A DNA stretch of 64,000 bases from Aquamicrobium aerolatum DSM 21857 (GCF_900113935.1 NZ_FORF01000012.1:62001-126000), one strand, 5' to 3'; shown: positions 18,183-28,011, counted from the first letter of the stretch. The notes: generated by a model not told the origin, from the letters alone. Numbers and translations: made by a program.

Positions 18183-20966
18183 TCAGCCTGCGTCGCGTAC
18201 CCGCGTCAGCGCAGTCTCAAGTCGTGACTTCGCTTCCGTCAGCTCCGCCAGCTTCTCACGCTCGGCCTCCACAATTTCCTCTGCTGCCTTGGCAACGAAA
18301 TTCGGGTTGGAAAGCTTTTTCTCGATACGCCCACGCTCGTCGGCATTTTTCGCCAGTTCTTTCGAAAGACGTGCCTCTTCCGCCTTAAGATCGATCAATG
18401 CACCGAGTGGCAGGCAGGCCGTCGCCTCGCCAATGACCAGCTGGGCTGAACCCTTCGGCGCACCAGAATCGAACCCGACCTCTGCCACGCGCGCCAGACG
18501 CTGAATTGCCGGCTGATGGCGGGCGACACGCTCGCGCGTTTCAGAATTGGCGCCAACCATAACCAGCGGCGCGGTCGCCGACGGTGGAACGTTCATTTCA
18601 GAACGGACCGACCGAATGCCGGAAACCAGCTCGACCAGCCAATTGAGCTCAGCGGCCGCCTCGGCGTCCTCGAAATCAGGCGTCGGCCATGCCGCGTGGC
18701 ACAAGAGCGTTTCGCGCGCTGGTCCATCGCCAACTGTCTGCTGCCACAACTCTTCGGTCATGAACGGCATCATTGGATGGAGCAGCTTGTAGATCTCATC
18801 CAGCACATAGGCCATGCACGCGCGGCTTTCAGCCTTTGCGGCTTCGTCCTCACCGTTGAAGACAGGCTTGAGCAGTTCGACATACCAGTCACAGAACAGG
18901 TTCCAGACAAAGCGATAGGCTGCTGCCGACGCTTCGTTGAACCGGTAGTTCGAGATGCCATCCGAAATTGCCTTCGCCGTCCGCGTCAATTCGGTGAGAA
19001 TCCAGCGATTGAGCATCAGCTTGGCGTCTTCCGGCTGGAAATCCGGGTCGCGCTTGACGCCGTTCATCTCGCCGAAACGCGTTGCGTTCCACAGCTTCGT
19101 GCCGAAGTTGCGGTAGCCGGCGACACGCGCGGGATCGAGTTTCACGTCACGCCCCTGCGCCGCCATGATCGCCAGCGTGAAGCGCAGCGCGTCAGCGCCG
19201 TACTCGTCGATGAGGTCGAGCGGGTCGATGACGTTGCCCTTCGACTTTGACATCTTGGCGCCGCTCTTGTCGCGCACGAGTGCGTGGACATAGACGGTGT
19301 GGAATGGCTCTTCCTTCATGAAATGAAGGCCCATCATCATCATCCGGGCGACCCAGAAGAAGATGATGTCGAACCCGGTGACCAGAACGTCGGTCTGGTA
19401 ATAAGTTTCGAGCTCCTTGGTCTGGTTCGGCCAGCCAAGCGTCGAGAACGGCCACAGAGCCGACGAGAACCAGGTGTCGAGCACGTCTTCGTCGCGCGTC
19501 AGGATCTTGCCCGGTTCGTAGTTCTCGAGCTGGTCCTTGACCCAGTCACGCCACGGCGTATCGACGGCGAGATAGTATTCGACCGCCTGGTCGAGCGCTT
19601 CCTGTTCGGACTTGGCGACAAAAACATGGCCGTCCGGGCCGTACCAGGCGGGAATCTGGTGACCCCACCACAGCTGGCGCGAAATGCACCAGGGCTGGAT
19701 GTTTTCCATCCATTCGAAATAGGTCTTTTCCCAATTTTTCGGGACAAAGTTGGTCCGGCCCTCGCGAACACTTGCGATTGCGGGCTTCGCCAGGGTCTTG
19801 GCGTCGACATACCACTGGTCGGTCAGATAGGGCTCAATCGGAACGCCGCCACGGTCGCCATGCGGAACCATGTGCTTGTGCGGCTCGATCTTGTCGAGGA
19901 AACCACCCTCGTCCATGATCTGGACGACGAGCTTGCGTGCCTCGAACCGGTCCATGCCATGCAACTGAGTCCAGATGCCCTGACGCATCTCAGTGACTTC
20001 AACGCCCTCAAGAAAATCGTCGTTCTCGAGAATGTTGATCGTCGCATCCGGATTGAGAATGTTGATCATGCGCAGATCATGGCGTTTGCCGACGTCAAAA
20101 TCGTTGAAGTCGTGCGCCGGGGTCATCTTGACCGCACCGGTGCCTTTTTCCGGGTCGGAGTACTCATCAGCGACGATGACAACGCGGCGGCCGACAATCG
20201 GCAGAACAACGTGCTTGCCGACGAGATGGGTGTAGCGCTCATCCTCAGGGTGAACGGCAACACCGGTATCACCGAGCATCGTCTCCGGGCGCGTCGTGGC
20301 GACGACGATATAGGTCGACGCATCTTCCGGGTCGTAGGTCTTGCCTTCGATCGGATAGCGGAAATGCCAGAGGCTGCCGCTGGTCTCGACCTGCTCGACC
20401 TCAAGGTCGGAAATCGCCGTCAGGAATTTTGGATCCCAGTTGACCAGGCGCTTGTCCTTGTAGATCAGCCCTTCGCGATACAGAGTGACGAAGACTTCCA
20501 GGACAGCTTCCGACAGACCTTCGTCCATGGTGAAGCGCTCGCGCGACCAGTCGCAGGACGCCCCAAGCCGCTTCAGCTGGTTGAAGATGATGCCGCCCGA
20601 CTCGCCCTTCCACTCCCAGACCTTGTCGATGAATTCGGCGCGGGTCAGGTCGCGGCGGTGGATATTTTGCGCAGCAAGCTGGCGCTCAACCACCATCTGC
20701 GTCGCGATGCCGGCATGGTCCATGCCCGGCTGCCACAGCACGTTCTTTCCGCGCATGCGCTCGAACCGGACCATGATGTCCTGAAGTGTGTTGTTGAGCG
20801 CATGGCCCATATGCAGCGAACCCGTGACGTTCGGCGGCGGGATCACGATCGTGAATGCTTCAGCGCCCGGCTTGGAGCCGGCACCGGCAGCGAATGCGTC
20901 ACCATCTTCCCACGACTTTGCAATCCTGGGTTCGACGGCTTTGGAGTCATAGGTCTTGTCGAGCAT
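18183..20966 (-). CDS. valS: Valine--tRNA ligase
   Basis: ValS charges tRNA-Val and edits mischarged threonine. The 927-residue class I synthetase has HIGH in PPNVTGSLHMGHALNNTL, the KMSKS loop in GAKMSKSKGNVIDPLDLI, a CP1 editing domain (about residues 200-350), the anticodon-binding domain and the C-terminal coiled coil (about 860-927, ELAKNADERGRIEKKL) that is diagnostic for ValS. It ends the popZ-valS pair; popZ lies 148 bp upstream with its own terminator. Confidence 0.96.
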   Translation of the reverse strand: MLDKTYDSKAVEPRIAKSWEDGDAFAAGAGSKPGAEAFTIVIPPPNVTGSLHMGHALNNTLQDIMVRFERMRGKNVLWQPGMDHAGIATQMVVERQLAAQNIHRRDLTRAEFIDKVWEWKGESGGIIFNQLKRLGASCDWSRERFTMDEGLSEAVLEVFVTLYREGLIYKDKRLVNWDPKFLTAISDLEVEQVETSGSLWHFRYPIEGKTYDPEDASTYIVVATTRPETMLGDTGVAVHPEDERYTHLVGKHVVLPIVGRRVVIVADEYSDPEKGTGAVKMTPAHDFNDFDVGKRHDLRMINILNPDATINILENDDFLEGVEVTEMRQGIWTQLHGMDRFEARKLVVQIMDEGGFLDKIEPHKHMVPHGDRGGVPIEPYLTDQWYVDAKTLAKPAIASVREGRTNFVPKNWEKTYFEWMENIQPWCISRQLWWGHQIPAWYGPDGHVFVAKSEQEALDQAVEYYLAVDTPWRDWVKDQLENYEPGKILTRDEDVLDTWFSSALWPFSTLGWPNQTKELETYYQTDVLVTGFDIIFFWVARMMMMGLHFMKEEPFHTVYVHALVRDKSGAKMSKSKGNVIDPLDLIDEYGADALRFTLAIMAAQGRDVKLDPARVAGYRNFGTKLWNATRFGEMNGVKRDPDFQPEDAKLMLNRWILTELTRTAKAISDGISNYRFNEASAAAYRFVWNLFCDWYVELLKPVFNGEDEAAKAESRACMAYVLDEIYKLLHPMMPFMTEELWQQTVGDGPARETLLCHAAWPTPDFEDAEAAAELNWLVELVSGIRSVRSEMNVPPSATAPLVMVGANSETRERVARHQPAIQRLARVAEVGFDSGAPKGSAQLVIGEATACLPLGALIDLKAEEARLSKELAKNADERGRIEKKLSNPNFVAKAAEEIVEAEREKLAELTEAKSRLETALTRVRDAG

Positions 20967-21061
20967 GAAATTGGTCCGCCAGTTCAGGAAAAGGATTGAA
21001 GCGGTGTAAACCGGATGGACCGGTGCGAGTCAACTGTGAGCCAGCCTGCCGGCTCCACGCA

Positions 21062-21091
21062 ACGAAAAACGCCGCCCCTGCAGGCGGCGTT
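21062..21091 (-). terminator. popZ terminator
   Basis: AACGCCGCC (21068-21076) pairs with GGCGGCGTT (21083-21091). Minus-strand reading continues into TTTTCGTT. It lies 24 bp past the popZ stop and upstream of valS. Confidence 0.8.
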
Positions 21092-21114
21092 CAGAAAAGG
21101 CAGCAAATGCCCCG

Positions 21115-21768
21115 TCAGCTACCGCGCGCGACGCGTTCGATTTCCTCGCGCACCAGCTTCTCGACCAGATTGGGCAAATTGTTGTCGAGCCATTCCTGCA
21201 GCATGGGGCGCAGCATCTCTTCTGCCATCTCGTCGAACGAGCGGCGGCGGCTTGCTGCGAATGCGTCAGACAGCTCTCCGAAAGCGGCGGCGACCTGACG
21301 CGCCGGCTGCTCGGAGATCAAGGAGGTGCGCAATTCTTCCTTCACGCTGGCTTCCGCAGCGACCACAAACGCGCTGGTTTCTACCGGCTGCGCTGGCTTG
21401 TCCAAGGCGGGAGCCAGGCTCTCCTCGACCTGCGCGCGCGCGGGTTCCGGGTCAGCGTGCAGAGTGTGTACATCGGCGACGGGCTGCATTACCGGCTCAA
21501 ACGACACCTCGGCAGCTTTCCGGGCCACCGGTGAGTCTACGACAGGCGGGGTGTGAACGACGGTCGGCTCGTCCAATTCAAGACGAAAAGCCGCCACTTC
21601 GCTGGCCGCGTCCGTTTGCGTGTTCGCAGCGGTCACCTCAAAGTCACCGCGCTGGTCGGCCTCCTCAGACGGAGCCCCAACCGCATCGCTGTCCTCGATG
21701 ATCCTGCGGATCGAGGCCAGTATCTCTTCCATCGAAGGTTCGCGCTGTGCGCTGCCTGCCTGTGCCAT
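21115..21768 (-). CDS. popZ: Polar organizing protein PopZ (DUF2497)
   Basis: PopZ forms a polymeric hub at alphaproteobacterial cell poles, tethering the origin through ParB and recruiting cell-cycle proteins. The 217-residue product has the conserved N-terminal helix EPSMEEILASIRRIIED (client binding), a long acidic Pro/Glu/Val-rich disordered linker, and the C-terminal oligomerisation block MLRPMLQEWLDNNLPNLVEKL followed by VREEIERVARG (the first block shown from LRPML). A TTG two codons upstream is possible; the ATG at 21766-21768 is chosen. The popZ-valS neighbourhood is common in Rhizobiales. Confidence 0.88.
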   Translation of the reverse strand: MAQAGSAQREPSMEEILASIRRIIEDSDAVGAPSEEADQRGDFEVTAANTQTDAASEVAAFRLELDEPTVVHTPPVVDSPVARKAAEVSFEPVMQPVADVHTLHADPEPARAQVEESLAPALDKPAQPVETSAFVVAAEASVKEELRTSLISEQPARQVAAAFGELSDAFAASRRRSFDEMAEEMLRPMLQEWLDNNLPNLVEKLVREEIERVARGS

Positions 21769-21922
21769 ATTCAAATACGCCGCTCATCTTGATCCGACTA
21801 CCGGCTTTGCCCATCCCTTGAACAGTCACCGAATCACGGACAAGCCTAGACGACGCATCGGGGCGCGAGAATCCCCCCGCTGAAGATGGTGTGGTTTTCA
21901 CACAGATTTGACGGCTGGAAGC

Positions 21923-22038
21923 AGAAAACCCGGCTTGCGCGCCGGGTTCAGACGGTAGACTGACCGCCAGGGCAGATAAATGCAGCCAAAAGTTCACGCT
22001 CTGGAGGCCCCAAAAAAGAGGCGGCCGACGGCCGCCCC
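21923..22038 (-). terminator. Two tandem terminators after the BMP importer operon
   Basis: The first (22011-22038) pairs GGCGGCC (22020-22026) with GGCCGCC (22030-22036) and on the minus strand ends in CTTTTTTG. The second pairs AACCCGGC (21927-21934) with GCCGGGTT (21941-21948) and ends in TTTTCTGC. Both follow the binding-protein stop at 22060. Confidence 0.88.
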
Positions 22039-22059
22039 TAGATGGCAATGATCTACCGG

Positions 22060-23130
22060 TTACTGCGGCAGCTGGTCGTCCACGCCTTCGACGTAGAAGT
22101 TCAGGCCAAGCAGGAAGCCGTCTTCGGCCACTTCACCGTCAGCCAGCCACTGCGTGCCGTCCTGCTTGTTGATCGGGCCGGTGTAAGGATTGAATTCACC
22201 AGACTTGATCTTGGCTTCGGTCTCTTCAGCCAGCTTCTTCACGTCGTCCGGCATGTTGGTGTAAGGCGCCATCACAACGTGGCCTTCCTTCATGCCACCC
22301 CAGACGTCCTGCTGCTCCCAGGTTCCGTCCATCACCTTGCCGATGCGCTCGATGTAGTACGGACCCCAGTCGTCGATGATCGACGTCAGCTGCGTCTCCG
22401 GACCGAACTTGATCATGTCGGTCGCCTGGCCAAACGCCTTGATGCCGCGCTCGGATGCAACCTGGATCGGGGCAGTGGAGTCGGTGTGCTGGGTGATGAT
22501 GTCGACGCCCTGGTCGATCAGCGCCTTGGCAGCGTCAGCTTCCTTGCCGGCGTCGAACCAGGTGTTTGCCCACACGACCTTGACCTTGAAGTCTGGGTTG
22601 ACTGACTGCGCGCCGAGAACAAAGGCATTGATGCCCATGACGACTTCAGGGATCGGGAACGACGCGATGTAGCCGGCAACGCCCTTCTCGGACAAGCTGG
22701 CAGCGATCACACCCTGCACGTAACGGCCTTCGTGGAACTTCGAGTTATAGGTCGCAACGTTGGGGTGTTCGCGCTTGTAGCCCGTGGCGTGCTCGAACTT
22801 GATGTCCGGGAAGCGCCCTGCAATCTTGTTGGTGGCGTCCATGAAGCCAAACGAGGTCGCGAAGATGATGTCGCAGCCCGAGCGAGCGAAACGCTCGATG
22901 GCGCGCTCTGCGTCAGCACCTTCCGGAACGCTCTCCAGATAAGCGGTTTCCAGCTTGTCGCCAAAATGCTTCTGGGCGTCGAGCAGGCCCTGATGGTGCT
23001 GGTAGGAATAGCCGAAGTCACCGATGGGACCGACATAGATGAAGCAGGCTTTGGTCTTGTCCTGTGCGCTTGCGGCACCGGGGAGCAAGATTGCGGCCGA
23101 GGCAGCCAAAGCCAGAAGGTATTTTTTCAT
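22060..23130 (-). CDS. BMP family ABC transporter substrate-binding protein
   Basis: BMP (PnrA/Med) proteins are periplasmic or lipid-anchored receptors for nucleosides and related compounds. The 356-residue product starts at MKKYLLALAASAAILLPGA, a signal peptide cleaved near residue 23 (AASAQD); there is no lipobox cysteine. Family blocks include GPIGDFGYSYQHHQG and FATSFGFMDATNKIAGRFPD (the last as ATSFGFMDA). An in-frame ATG three codons upstream is less likely because AAAGGA is well placed for the downstream ATG. It is last in its operon, 48 bp after the second permease, and carries the terminators. Confidence 0.92.
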   Translation of the reverse strand: MKKYLLALAASAAILLPGAASAQDKTKACFIYVGPIGDFGYSYQHHQGLLDAQKHFGDKLETAYLESVPEGADAERAIERFARSGCDIIFATSFGFMDATNKIAGRFPDIKFEHATGYKREHPNVATYNSKFHEGRYVQGVIAASLSEKGVAGYIASFPIPEVVMGINAFVLGAQSVNPDFKVKVVWANTWFDAGKEADAAKALIDQGVDIITQHTDSTAPIQVASERGIKAFGQATDMIKFGPETQLTSIIDDWGPYYIERIGKVMDGTWEQQDVWGGMKEGHVVMAPYTNMPDDVKKLAEETEAKIKSGEFNPYTGPINKQDGTQWLADGEVAEDGFLLGLNFYVEGVDDQLPQ

Positions 23131-23178
23131 GACAACCATCCTTTGAAATTGCAGTTCACGATGAGGCTTACGAGTAGC

Positions 23179-24093
23179 TTACCGATCGGGAACAAACGGC
23201 TGCCCTAGCGAAGCCGGTGTGTTCACCATTGTCAGTCTCTTGTTGCGCGAGATTAGTACGAGAACGATGATCGTCGCCAGATAGGGCAACGCAGAAAGCA
23301 GTTGAGAAGGTATCGGCCATCCCAACGCCTGGGCGTGAAGCTGGCCGATGGAAACCGCGCCGAAAAGATAAGCTCCGGCGAGCACGCGTCCCGGCCGCCA
23401 GGAAGCAAATACCACGAGCGCCAGCGCGATCCAGCCACGCCCCGCGCTCATTCCTTCGACCCACTGAGGAACGTAAACAAGGGCCAGATAGCCGCCTGCA
23501 AGACCTGCGCATGCGCCGCCGAACATGATGGCCATATAGCGGATCGCGATGACCCGGATGCCGAGAGCGTGCGCAGACGCATGATTGTCGCCGACCGAAC
23601 GAAGTGTCAGTCCGGCCTTGGTGTAGAACAGGAACCAGCTCACCCCAATGGTCAGGGCAATTGAAATGTAGAAAATCGGATCCTGACCGAACAACAGCCG
23701 TCCCACATATGGGAGTTCGCTGAGATAGGGGACGTTCACAGTCCCCATCTTCACGCCGGGAAGTCCGACAAAGCTCTCTCCGATCATGCCTGACAGGCCA
23801 AGCCCCAACAGGGTCAGGGCAAGCCCGGTCGCGACCTGATTGGTAACCAGCGTCAGCGTCAGGAAGCCAAAGAGTAGCGAGAACAACGCGCCCACGACAA
23901 TAGCTGCGAGAACCCCCAGCCAGGGAGAACCGGTCATGTAGGCGACACTGAAACCAGTGACCGCACCCATGATCATCATGCCCTCAACGCCGAGGTTGAG
24001 GACACCGGAGCGCTCGACGACCAGCTCTCCCATTGCAGCGATGAGCAAGGGCGTCGCTGCGGTCGCAATCGTAATGACGATGGCCTCAAACAT
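23179..24093 (-). CDS. ABC transporter permease, nucleoside/BMP type (second permease)
   Basis: A 304-residue inner-membrane permease of the branched-chain/ribose/BMP superfamily with about nine hydrophobic segments. The N-terminal block GELVVERSGVLNLGVEGMM (about residues 23-41) is diagnostic for the NupQ/YufQ-like subunit. The ATG at 24093 overlaps the preceding permease stop by 8 bp, which indicates coupling and excludes the longer upstream reading. It pairs with the permease at 24086-25195 to form the channel. Confidence 0.9.
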   Translation of the reverse strand: MFEAIVITIATAATPLLIAAMGELVVERSGVLNLGVEGMMIMGAVTGFSVAYMTGSPWLGVLAAIVVGALFSLLFGFLTLTLVTNQVATGLALTLLGLGLSGMIGESFVGLPGVKMGTVNVPYLSELPYVGRLLFGQDPIFYISIALTIGVSWFLFYTKAGLTLRSVGDNHASAHALGIRVIAIRYMAIMFGGACAGLAGGYLALVYVPQWVEGMSAGRGWIALALVVFASWRPGRVLAGAYLFGAVSIGQLHAQALGWPIPSQLLSALPYLATIIVLVLISRNKRLTMVNTPASLGQPFVPDR

Positions 24094-25195
24094 TTGGCAC
24101 CTGTGCTGCTGCCAAACTCGCGGTGGCCGCCTTCGATTTAACAAACCGGATCTGGTAGTGAATGAGAGTGTCGCAAGCCAGGACGAAGAAGAGGATCATC
24201 CCCTGGAAGGCACGAACGACCTTGTCGGAGAGGCCGACAGAAATCTGCGCAGCCTCGCCACCAAGATAGGTCAACGCCAGCACGAGCCCGGCGGCAACAA
24301 TCCCCAACGGGTTCAATCGCCCAAGAAACGCAACGATGATCGCGGTAAATCCGTATCCGGGAGAGATGGCCGGACGCAATTGGCCGATAGCTCCTGACAC
24401 TTCAGAAATACCTGCCAAACCCGCCATGGCGCCTGACACGGCGAATGCAAACAAAGTCATCTTGCCAGCCGAGAAACCGGCGAAACGCCCTGCCCGCGGA
24501 CTTTGTCCGAGTACCTTGATTTCAAAGCCCTTGAGCGTTTTCGACAAGACGAACCAAAGCACGATCGCTGCGATGATTGCAAAGACGAAACCCCAATGCG
24601 CGCGGCCCGAAGCCGGCAGGATTTCCGGCAAGATCGCGTAGCTGTGGAAGGTCCGCGTTTCGGGGAAATTCATCCCTGCCGGGTTCCGCCACGGTCCGCG
24701 CACCAGCCAATCAAGGAATAGCTGAGCGACGTAGACGAGCATCAGACTGGTGAGAATTTCGTTGGTATTGAAGCGAACCTTCAAGATGCCGGGGATAGAC
24801 GCGTAAGCGGCTCCGCCAATCATTCCCATGATCAGCATCAACGGCAGCACGAACCAGAACTGAAAGTCGGGAAACATGACCGGAAGCACTGAGCCAACAA
24901 CCGCACCGATCACAAACTGGCCTTCAGCGCCGATATTCCAGTTGTTCGACAGGAAGCAAACCGACAGACCGACCGCGATCAGAATGAGTGGCGCTGCCTT
25001 GATGGCGAGTTCGTGCAGCGACCAAACCTCCATCAACGGCTCTACGAAATAATAGTAGAGGGTCGTTGCTGGATTCTTGCCGAGGGCTGCAAATAGGATC
25101 GCCCCTGCGATGATGGTCAGCCCAAATGCAATGAATGGCGACAAGGCACTGAAAGCCCTGGACTGCTGCGGGCGTTTGACGAGTTCGAGGCGCAT
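24086..25195 (-). CDS. ABC transporter permease, nucleoside/BMP type (first permease)
   Basis: A 369-residue permease with an N-terminal membrane helix after about 20 polar residues and roughly nine further segments. The block NNWNIGAEGQFVIGAVVGS is typical of the NupP/YufP-like subunit, and GSVLPVMFPDFQFWFVLPLM follows (as WFVLPLM). Its ATG overlaps the ATPase stop by one base (TGATG) and its stop overlaps the next permease, so three genes form one tightly coupled block. Confidence 0.9.
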   Translation of the reverse strand: MRLELVKRPQQSRAFSALSPFIAFGLTIIAGAILFAALGKNPATTLYYYFVEPLMEVWSLHELAIKAAPLILIAVGLSVCFLSNNWNIGAEGQFVIGAVVGSVLPVMFPDFQFWFVLPLMLIMGMIGGAAYASIPGILKVRFNTNEILTSLMLVYVAQLFLDWLVRGPWRNPAGMNFPETRTFHSYAILPEILPASGRAHWGFVFAIIAAIVLWFVLSKTLKGFEIKVLGQSPRAGRFAGFSAGKMTLFAFAVSGAMAGLAGISEVSGAIGQLRPAISPGYGFTAIIVAFLGRLNPLGIVAAGLVLALTYLGGEAAQISVGLSDKVVRAFQGMILFFVLACDTLIHYQIRFVKSKAATASLAAAQVPNV

Positions 25196-26760
25196 CAGGC
25201 GGCGTCTCCTTTGGATTCGGTTGCCGTCTGTGAGCCGCCCATCAAGAGGCCGATGCGCTCCAGCGTCATCTCGGCAGCAGGTAGCGGTGAGGAGAGTTGG
25301 CCGTCATGCATGACGGCAATGCGGTCCGATACCTCAAACAACTCGTCGAGATCCTGGCTGATCACCAGCACTGCGGAGCCCCCCCGAGCAAGATCGATGA
25401 GCGCCTGTCGAATCCGGGCTGCAGCGCCAGCGTCCACACCCCAGGTCGGCTGGTTCACGATGATCACCGATGGTTGGCGATCAAGCTCGCGGCCGATGAT
25501 GAATTTTTGCAGATTACCACCAGAAAGAGACGCCGCCTCGGGGTCTTCCGCGCTCTTGCGCACGTCCATCTCCGAAACGATCCGCTTGGAGGCTTCCGCA
25601 ATCGCCGATGTGCGAACCATGCCGAATTTGCCCAGAAATGCTTTTGTGTCGGTCTTGAAACGCGACAATAAGAGGTTTTCGGACAGTTTCATGCGCGGGG
25701 CCGCACCGTGACCCAGTCGCTCTTCGGGTACAAAAGCCGCTCCCATCAGGCGACGTTCGGAAATTCCGAGCTTGCCGACGGGATTACCACGGATGCGGAT
25801 CACGTCCGGGCTCTCCTGAGTGACCTCCCCCGAAATCGCCTCGAAGAACTCGCCCTGTCCGTTGCCAGCAACACCTGCAATGCCAAGCACTTCTCCGGCT
25901 TTCATGGTGAGCCAGATATTCTTGAGCGCAACAGAAAACGGGCCTGCGGGCTTTCGTGAGAGGCCACAAATGCTCAAAAGTTCCGTCGCATCGGCAATCG
26001 CGGCGGGTGGCCTCGTCGCCGTGATCACCTCCGACCCCACCATCATCCGGGCGAGAGACGCGGCGGTTTCCTGACGCGGGTCACAATGGCCCACGACCTT
26101 GCCATGACGAAGAACGGTGGCGCGATCGCAAAGCCGCTTCACCTCCTCCAGTCGATGAGAAATGTAGAGGATTGATTTGCCCTCAGAGCGAAGGCGCTCA
26201 AGAGTTTCAAACAATTTGTCGGCTTCTTGCGGCGTCAGCACAGAAGTCGGTTCATCAAGGATGATGAGTTCCGGTTCCTGCAGGAGGCAGCGGATGATCT
26301 CAATGCGCTGTCGTTCACCCACCGAGAGGTCGCCGACGAGCGCAAACGGATCGAGCGGCAGCCCGTAAGCCTTCGACAATCCGTGCGCTTTTTCCGCGAT
26401 TGCAAGGATGGACGTGTCGTCATCCAGCGACAGCATGATGTTTTCAGCGGCGGTCAGCGCCTCGAACAAAGAGAAATGCTGGAACACCATGCCGATGCCA
26501 AGCTTGCGAGCCTGGCCGGGGTTGGAAATCGTTACGCCCTGTCCGTTCCAGAAAATTTCGCCGCTCGCGGGCTCAAGGGAGCCGAACAGCATTTTGACCA
26601 GCGTGGACTTGCCTGCCCCATTCTCGCCGAGAAGTGCGTGAATTTCACCCTTGCCGATCGTCAGGTCTATCGAGTCGCAGGCCTTCAACTGTCCAAAGAC
26701 TTTGGTCAGGCCCTTCACCTCCAATAGAGGTGTGCCGTCGACTGCGCGCGTTTGGCTCAC
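25195..26760 (-). CDS. ABC transporter ATP-binding protein, duplicated ATPase, BMP/nucleoside type
   Basis: A 521-residue protein with two ABC domains. The first has Walker A LLGENGAGKSTLVKML, signature LSVGERQRIEI and Walker B LIILDEPTSVLTP. The second has degenerate motifs: GVAGNGQGEFFEAI in place of Walker A, LSGGNLQKFI as signature and VIIVNQPTWGVD in place of Walker B. Asymmetry of this kind is usual in the group. The start is GTG with GGGAGG upstream. It is first in the operon ATPase-permease-permease-binding protein. Purine nucleosides are the likeliest substrate by family; no purine-metabolism gene is adjacent. Confidence 0.91.
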   Translation of the reverse strand: MSQTRAVDGTPLLEVKGLTKVFGQLKACDSIDLTIGKGEIHALLGENGAGKSTLVKMLFGSLEPASGEIFWNGQGVTISNPGQARKLGIGMVFQHFSLFEALTAAENIMLSLDDDTSILAIAEKAHGLSKAYGLPLDPFALVGDLSVGERQRIEIIRCLLQEPELIILDEPTSVLTPQEADKLFETLERLRSEGKSILYISHRLEEVKRLCDRATVLRHGKVVGHCDPRQETAASLARMMVGSEVITATRPPAAIADATELLSICGLSRKPAGPFSVALKNIWLTMKAGEVLGIAGVAGNGQGEFFEAISGEVTQESPDVIRIRGNPVGKLGISERRLMGAAFVPEERLGHGAAPRMKLSENLLLSRFKTDTKAFLGKFGMVRTSAIAEASKRIVSEMDVRKSAEDPEAASLSGGNLQKFIIGRELDRQPSVIIVNQPTWGVDAGAAARIRQALIDLARGGSAVLVISQDLDELFEVSDRIAVMHDGQLSSPLPAAEMTLERIGLLMGGSQTATESKGDAA

Positions 26761-27143
26761 AGTGCCTCCCAGTTCATTCTGTCGGTCCCCGGTTTGCTCC
26801 GGGTAATTTTTGTTCCCGGCTCATCGTAGGCCTCTGCCGTCCCGCTCGCAAATCACTGCGAATTTTGAAAGTGATTCAACATTTTCAGCAAGGATGCACA
26901 AGTGGGAGAAACAAGTTCTAGGCTATCAATCATAGCTGGAACTGCTGTCTGCACGGCTTCCAAGGCTGCATGGGCCCGCACCGTGTCAGTCAAGCTACAT
27001 CTTTCGGACCAGCGTCTATGGAATCCAGGCCTGCCGCCTTGTGGCGTCTGAGTACCTTACCCACGCCGGATTGGCCGCAGACAGCTTCTCCTGGCTTGTT
27101 GTCCAGGAGCCGCCCTTCGTGGATGTGAACAGAGTTCTTCGTC
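26761..27143. other. 383-bp gap between pcs end and the BMP importer operon
   Basis: No supported gene is seen. The left part holds the importer operon's upstream region, including the inverted repeat at 26851-26876. The right part follows pcs on the minus strand and contains CTCCTGG (27088-27094) pairing with CCAGGAG (27103-27109), a hairpin without a U-run. I looked for a purine riboswitch and did not recognise one. Confidence 0.45.
26851..26876. promoter_or_regulatory. Inverted repeat upstream of the BMP importer operon
   Basis: AATCACT (26851-26857) and AGTGATT (26870-26876) are perfect inverted copies separated by 12 nt, about 90 bp before the ATPase start. Spacing of about two helical turns suits a dimeric regulator. 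The regulator is unknown. Confidence 0.4.
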
Positions 27144-27926
27144 TTAGCCTTTTCTCAGGCCGAGACGTGGGAAGAGCTGCATGATGCCCCCGATGAAGAA
27201 CAGGTAGATGCCCGTAACGCCAACGCCGATCTGTACGAGGCTCATCGCATTCATGTCCTGAAGCAACGCGACTGCACCCAACACGCACCAGGACAGGAAA
27301 ACTGCCAGATTCAGTGTGCGAAGCCGTTTCACACGAACGGGGTGGAGGAAGTTCATCGGTACGAATGAAAGGATCGCCGCGATGACGACCACCGCAAAAG
27401 ATGCGTACTCTCCGGGTGCGATCACAAAGAGCGTAAAAACCAGCATGTTCCAGACGACAGGGAACCCCTTGAAGAAGTTTTCCTTCGTCTTCATCCCCGT
27501 ATCGGCATAGTAGATCGCGCTCGAAACAACGATGATTGCGGCTGAAACGAACGAAAGTCCCTCACCCATGAAACCGCTTTGATAAAGGGCGAATGCGGGT
27601 ATCAGGACGTAGGTGACATAGTCGATGATATTATCGAGGAGCTCGCCCGACCAGGTCGGCAGGACTTCCTTGACATCGAGCTTACGCGCGATTGGTCCGT
27701 CGATCCCGTCGACGAACAGCGCCAACCCTAGCCACAGAAACATCGCCGTCCACTGCTTCTCAGCTGCAGCGACAAGCGACAGAAAAGCAAGAAACGAGCC
27801 GGACGCCGTCAGCAAGTGCACCGAGAAGGCGCGAGCCTGAGGCCAGGTCACCTTCTTCTTGGGCCGCGGTATGCGATCCGAAAGCTTTTTCTTCAATGGA
27901 GCGTTTTCGTTCACGGTCTCGTCCAT
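27144..27926 (-). CDS. pcs: Phosphatidylcholine synthase
   Basis: Pcs condenses CDP-diacylglycerol with choline to give phosphatidylcholine in the inner membrane, a one-step route found in rhizobia, Brucella and some other bacteria. The 260-residue protein has a basic cytoplasmic N-terminus, about eight membrane helices and the modified CDP-alcohol phosphotransferase motif: DGIDGPIARKLDVK followed by GELLDNIIDYVTY. The ATG at 27924-27926 (MDETVNENAP) has GGTGGA upstream; a TTG 13 codons earlier is less likely. It is monocistronic. Confidence 0.93.
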   Translation of the reverse strand: MDETVNENAPLKKKLSDRIPRPKKKVTWPQARAFSVHLLTASGSFLAFLSLVAAAEKQWTAMFLWLGLALFVDGIDGPIARKLDVKEVLPTWSGELLDNIIDYVTYVLIPAFALYQSGFMGEGLSFVSAAIIVVSSAIYYADTGMKTKENFFKGFPVVWNMLVFTLFVIAPGEYASFAVVVIAAILSFVPMNFLHPVRVKRLRTLNLAVFLSWCVLGAVALLQDMNAMSLVQIGVGVTGIYLFFIGGIMQLFPRLGLRKG

Positions 27927-28011
27927 CGCCCATCCACCACAGCTCTGCCGCTCCGTAATGACCAAAGATAGCTTCGCTGACCGATCTTTGTGTGCGGTCT
28001 ATTTTTCGCGC

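Noticed and set aside
26761-26900. Purine riboswitch before the nucleoside-type importer
   Set aside because: I could not find the three-way junction core sequences; only an inverted repeat is present.
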